In this document: positions 56,201 to 62,200 of the stretch, piece by piece
How positions within the stretch are numbered: position 1 is the stretch's first letter
Layout of the letters: every line of letters begins with the position of its first letter
Assembly: GCA_951799405.1 (NCBI GenBank)
Contig: OX637356.1
Coordinates: 10,005,229-10,069,228, forward strand
Direction: 5' to 3'
DNA length: 64,000 nt
From: Agapetus fuscipes
Lineage: Eukaryota; Arthropoda; Insecta; Trichoptera; Glossosomatidae
The notes under the pieces: generated by a model
Database searches by the model: none
Told to the model about the DNA's origin: nothing
What the model saw: the letters and a program-made list of their open reading frames with translations, nothing else
Made by a program: the position numbers and the translations under genes

Positions 56201-59200
56201 ATATTAAAAAAACCATCGAATTACCCGACTGAATTAGTATTTAAAATATTTAAAGTTCCCTCAGTAGATATCATTTTTAAAAAAAACGCCATATTGCAAA
56301 TATTAAAGGAAAAACAACAATTAAAATTAGAAACAAATCATTCAACAAGATACAAACATAACCTCAAAATGTCAAAATTTGACACAAAACATTATCAAAA
56401 TAGCTTCATTTATGTTGGTGTAACAAACTTTAATAAATTACCGACTGAACTAAAAAATATAAAAGATTATCATGTATTTAAAAATAAACTTAAAAAACAT
56501 TTCGAAAAATATTAGATTTGTATACCAATGGATATTATTGCCTGTGCCTTGTATTGTTTTTTTTGTCATTAGTAGACCCCTATAAATCATATCGTCGTTC
56601 GGCATGCAACACCGCGTATGAGACATTTTTTCCAAAATTGACTTTTGAATGCAATTCGATTCGTTATCTTTTTCTCCGCGTATCACCATACACAAAATGC
56701 CGGATATTTGTAAAAATAATCATTTTTAACGGCAAAATGTAACACCGCGTATGTTTTCTACAATGCAACACCGCGAATGTGCCATGGCAGCCATTGTATA
56801 TTTCATTGTATATTTGGCAGCGAGTGCAATGTACTATAAAACAAAGCTCACTGTCCATAACTAGGGGACTGGAAAATTTCGCGATCGCGATAAAACGAAT
56901 TTATTCGCGAATTTTGATTTTTTACGCGAATAACGCGAAATTTGAGGTTTTACGCAAATATTGCGAATTTTCGTACTTTTGGTAGAAATTGTGCGAAAAA
57001 GTTGTTATGTGTCGCTTTTGCAACGCAACTATTTTGTGGGAAAGAAAAGATTCCTGTGAAAACCCTTTGCAAGGTGCAAAGCACAGAAAAATTGGTCGGT
57101 GTTATAGCCGAGGGGGCTAAGTGGGCTGATCTTTCAACGTTGAAACACGCTAGAACGCTAGACGCGGGGTTCGATCCCCGCCTGGGTGGGTCATTTGACC
57201 ATAAATTTGACCCTGGTTCAACAAATGTAATTGGGTTATTATAAATTAATAATTAATTAAAATAAACAATACTCGTAATGATTTTTCATTAATGATATTA
57301 ATACCTGTTTCTGGCCAGGCAGAGTAGGTTGGTGAATTGCATTCCTATTCACAAATCTATTTTATTAAAAAAAAAAATGATAAGCAGAACTGTCCTGGAA
57401 ATCCAAACAGACTTGAATCGTGACATCAATGAAGGAAAATACATCAAGGAGTGAAGCTGCTGCTGGATTAACCAAGAGCACAGCTTGAGGCTTTCATAAA
57501 AGCCAACATCCCTCGAAAAAATTAGATAACCCTCATCTAGAGACTAAATGCACAAAAATTAAAATATTTTGAAAGGATATTGCAGGGTATTCGGAGTGTC
57601 ATTAAAATATGAATACTTTCTTCAATCAATGGTTTTTTGTAAGTTGTAACACGTAATGATTCAGATGTTGTTTATTCATTGTTTTTGAAGGTACACATTG
57701 TTGTTTATATAATAAATTGTAAATATTAGTAATATCTATAGTTTTGCAATTACATAAACCTATATTTCGATCAAATCAACCCTAAAAATTACACTAAATC
57801 TCCCCGTTTATCATGAAAAATAACGCGAATTTCCCTGTTTTTGATAAAAAATAACGCGAATTTCCCAAAAAAATAACGCGAATTTCGCAAAAAATAACAC
57901 CACTTTTTTCCAGCCCCTATCCATAACTACACCGTATACAACCTAACAAACCATGCAGTAAGGTGTTACTGGTTTAACGAGATAGACGCCGATATGACTT
58001 CTTGGACTTTTGCTAGCTGTCTTGTTGACATGCTGACAGAAGTGCTGGACAAGAATCCACTGCCAATTATTATTTATTCCGATGGATGTACCTACCAGAA
58101 CAGAAACTGTGTTCTGAGTAACGCCCTTTTACATCTAGCAATAAAATATAACAGCTCTATAACACAGAAATTCCTGGTAAAGGGTCACACACAAATGGAG
58201 TGTGACTCTGTGCACAGCGTTATAGAACGCAAATTAAAAGAAATTTACCTCCCCAGCCACTACAGCACGATAACTCAAGAAGCACGAAAAAAACCTTTCC
58301 CATATGAGACAAAAATGGTAAAATATGATTTTTTTGTTGACTATTCAAGCAAAAACAGCATGATTTATCAGTCAATTAAACCAAGTCGCGGAGTTGGTCT
58401 TAATTTTACGAACATACGAGTTTTACTATACCAACCAACTGGTATCATTCAATTCAAAACAAGTTTTAATGATGAATTGGCAGACTTGCCTCATCGTCCA
58501 AAGAAAATCATTCAACCGACACATTTTCCTCCAATGTCCAAGGAGCCGTTAAAAATTAAGGAATCGAAGTATCGACACCTTCAGGAGCTGAAGAAATTTT
58601 TACCAGCTGATTGCCAACCATTTTACGACCAGATACTACACTAAACTTAATAATACTAGACATAATAGTAGACAATTGTGAAATTCTGTAATATTACTGA
58701 AAAAATACATTTTACACAAAATACATTACCATTATTATTTGTATATTCATTTTTTTCGTTATTCTTTTAAGATGATACAAAATAAAGACAATTGAAATCA
58801 GATCGGAATATTAAAAATATACATATTTCAAAATATTATAAATGGCAAATATGCGGTAAAGCAACATGTAAATAAATGTAAGCAAAATTGAAAATGGAGT
58901 AGGTAACACCGCGAATGTGCGAATATCTGACCTAAAAAAATTGACAACACCGCGAATGTGAACGTAAAAATTACAATACGCAATTAAAAATACTTTTACT
59001 CTGAAAGTTATTTGAAATATAATTAGAATATAAAATATTTTTTTATCTTTTTAAATTTCATTGATTATTCATCGAAACAGCACGTTTTTTCGCTCTCCTG
59101 CACATTTTGTTTGATGTCGCTTCCGCGGTGTTGCATGCCGAACGACGATATGTATGTATGTTTTTATTTTATTATACTTTGGTACCTACTTGCCTATATT

Positions 59201-62200
59201 ATCTATGTTTATATATTTGCTTTCGTTTATTATACAGTTTTTTGCAATGTATGTACTTAAAATGTCTTATATTAAAATAAATAAAAATTAAAAAAAATGC
59301 TGAATGTGTACCTACTTACAAATTAAAATCAAAACGTCAAACGAACTTAAACCCTGCAGCTTTTGCCGACCTTCCCTGAAACAGGGGTGAAATTGGCATA
59401 GTGAACCATTTTCTCAGTATCGGTAGTCACTGGTCAGCCTCATACCAACCTATAAGTCAAGGAATACAGATAATAAATAACCTTATTTATACAAAAACAA
59501 CAAAACCTTAAAAATAAATCTTTACAATAAAAATCGATAGACCTATACAAAAAGAAAAAACATAAAATTATGAATAAATAAGCCGTCAACATGACGGCTA
59601 AAAATCGTTTGCACTCTAGAGGTTAAGCAAAGCCTATTTTGTGAAAGACTAGAAGGACGTTTTGTGTCCGCACTTATTTATAAAGGCCGATGATTTGTTT
59701 AACACATTGAAGGGCTTATTTGAAAATTAAATTACAATGTATTGTTTTCAGTATGAACAATATCAGAGATTTGGTGCCGAGGAGTATGTTTTAAGGATGG
59801 GAGGCGTCTTGTGCCCACAGCCAGGTAACTATCAAACGTTTATCCATTTAACCACTCGACTACGGACTGGTCTTAGCAATTGATATCAAAAAATGTTCAA
59901 AATGTGTTTGCCTTTTTTCCTAGCAACCCTGCCGTGTGACATCACAATTTTGTCAATGCATGTTGAACCTTATTGAAATTGTTATGTTTTACGGGTTCAA
60001 TTTAATAAAAACTTTGGTTGATTTATATCACACAATTTATTTTAAAATTCCGTTCACATTTGGTTTGTATGCTGAGTGGCTTTTTAACTGTTCAGCTTGC
60101 CGGCTCTGCAAAGCATCTCGGCCTCTATAGGTGTATACGAGTTATTCTGGCATGTTGGAAACCACTCTAGAATATTTTTATTTAGAATATTTGAGCAAAT
60201 ACCCAAACAATATCGAACAAATGCAAGTACCTACATCTAAGGACACAGTTACACTCACACAATAAAGACACACAATCGCACATTCGTAACAGTATGTTTG
60301 CATTGTCTGCAGGTTGTGGGATGGGGATCCTGCTGGATGGTGGATGTGCCAAGGCCACCTGCGTCAGTGGATGCGGTGTAAGCATGCAAACACTTATATC
60401 TCTTCCTTATTCAATACGGGTCGATCTTATAAACATCCATTTGTTATATGCCAAATCTAATAAACCGAAATTTGGTACAGATTTCGTTTTTCTGTATTAT
60501 CCCTTGACTTATAGGTTGGTATGAGGCTGACCACCCATACTGTAAAAAATGGTTCCCTTTGAAAATGTCACCCCTGTGGCAGGGAAGGTTGGCAAAAGTT
60601 GTAGAGTTTATGTTCATTTGAGGTTTGGATTTTATTTGTAGGTACACAGTCAGCATTTCACACGCTTAATAATAAAGAGAAATAACTCGAAAATTGGGTA
60701 AATCGAGATTTTGTAATAAAACGCAAGAACAATGCGAGAAGAATAGGTAGAATGCGACAGCCGTTCAATTTGGAAGAATATAACCGAGATAAAACATCGG
60801 CCGCCTTTTTCATCTCATACAAGTTGTACTGGGTGTCTGAACTTTAAACGTGATTTCCCAACATTCTTGTTTTTTGAGTTATTGCTCTTTATTATTAAAC
60901 GTGCGATTTGTAAGCGCGAACTACACTTGTTTGTTTGTGGGCATGCATTTGATATGAGCTTTAAATGTTTATATGTCTTTGCAACTTAGATTATAGATTC
61001 CTTCCTCCGTCGTCCCCTTCTACGCTTTCCTCTGTACACTTTGTGTGTAGAATACAATATTTAACTCCAGTGTTGTTTGGTGTTCTAGTATGTGTTCTGC
61101 GTGAAATGCCTGCAAGGCTATCACATTGGTGAGTGTGGTCAACCTGAAGCCAGCAGTTCCACAGCTGACCTACAGTCTGGATACAACGTGGACCCTGCCC
61201 GAGCACAACAGGTGATGGGAAAGTTTGATTTCATCATTTGAAAGACATTGTTTGCTGGTATTATGCATTACTTCTTGTCTGGGATGTATTCATTGCTTGT
61301 GTGAGAGAGAACACAATGCCTTATCACAAGGAAAGGATATGAAGACTACAGGGGAAAAACAAGGAATATCAGCAAAAATAAGAAAATAATCTACTAATGC
61401 CATCTAGTGGCATTTGTGTGTATCTAAAGCTCTGCAAAATTTGTAATGTAACAACAGTCGCTGTCACAGTTTATGGCGGTGTTTCCGGTTCTTTGTGACA
61501 GGCAAGAGAAATACAGACTTTCAAATTTATAATTTTGATTTACTCAAAATGCTCTTTAACTGACATTCCTTTTTCTTCCCCTGTATAGTCTTCATATGTG
61601 ATATCCTTTTCTTCAGCTTGAATTTTTCCACTTGGTTCCCATTTTGTAAAGTTGTGGCTAAAATATGTGATATTTTTTTACAGGGACTAGACATATTTTC
61701 CATGTGCAAAACTACTTTATTTGGCATGGTGACTAGATAAATAGTCTTTGTTATAAAGCTTTTCTTTCACACATTTTAAATATGCCTTATTATGGTGTTA
61801 TTCTGTTTGAACTTTACCCCAAAAGTGCATACTATATCCACCGGGAGGATTGGAGGAGAAGAGTGAAAAAAATTGCTGCAAGCCAATCCTAGGATTGAAA
61901 CTGGAGAAGAAGATATCCACCGTATATGTATAGTGTGTACCTTTGGGTTATTCCATTCTTTAATATACATAGGTACATAGAATGGATTGACAGGGTTGTT
62001 GTTGTGTTGTGCTGCAGGCTTGCTGGGAGGCGGCCAGCAGGGTGACCATTCGTGTGACCAGCAAACCGTGCCCCGCCTGCCGCACTCCCACTGAGAGGGA
62101 CGGGGGCTGCATGCACATCATCTGCACCAGGTGAGCCACCTCACACACAAATAGACAATATAGATTGTTCCTTGACTAAAAGAAACGTGGCGCGAGTTGT

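Larger units (their letters stand above)
56593..59147 (+). mobile_element. TIR DNA transposon with DDE-like ORF and repeated AACACCGCG motif
   Basis: The ends CGTCGTTCGGCATGCAACAC and GTGTTGCATGCCGAACGACG are inverted and flanked on both sides by ATAT (56589-56592, 59148-59151). It interrupts the LINE 3' UTR. The motif AACACCGCG(T/A)ATG occurs near 56611, 56742, 56767, 58907 and 58951, as subterminal repeats. The ORF at 57994-58644 has DDE-like spacing. The palindromic ATAT leaves open whether it is a 4-bp duplication or part of the ends. Confidence 0.75.
53996..59294 (+). mobile_element. Jockey/CR1-group LINE, 5'-truncated, interrupted in its 3' UTR
   Basis: Coding sequence starts at the insertion edge within the endonuclease ([11 protein letters not shown]). 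The ORF ends at 56515 and the 3' UTR resumes after the TIR element at 59152, ending A-rich near 59294. AAAT at both edges (53992-53995, 59295-59298) may be the short target duplication. Confidence 0.75.
53926..59600 (-). repeat. RTE 3'-tail copy split by a 5.3-kb nested insertion
   Basis: The tail end is at 53926-53995 and the rest (GCTGAATGTGTACC onwards) at 59299-59600. The interval between contains LINE, TIR element, hAT-like element and SINE, one inside another. Confidence 0.75.
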
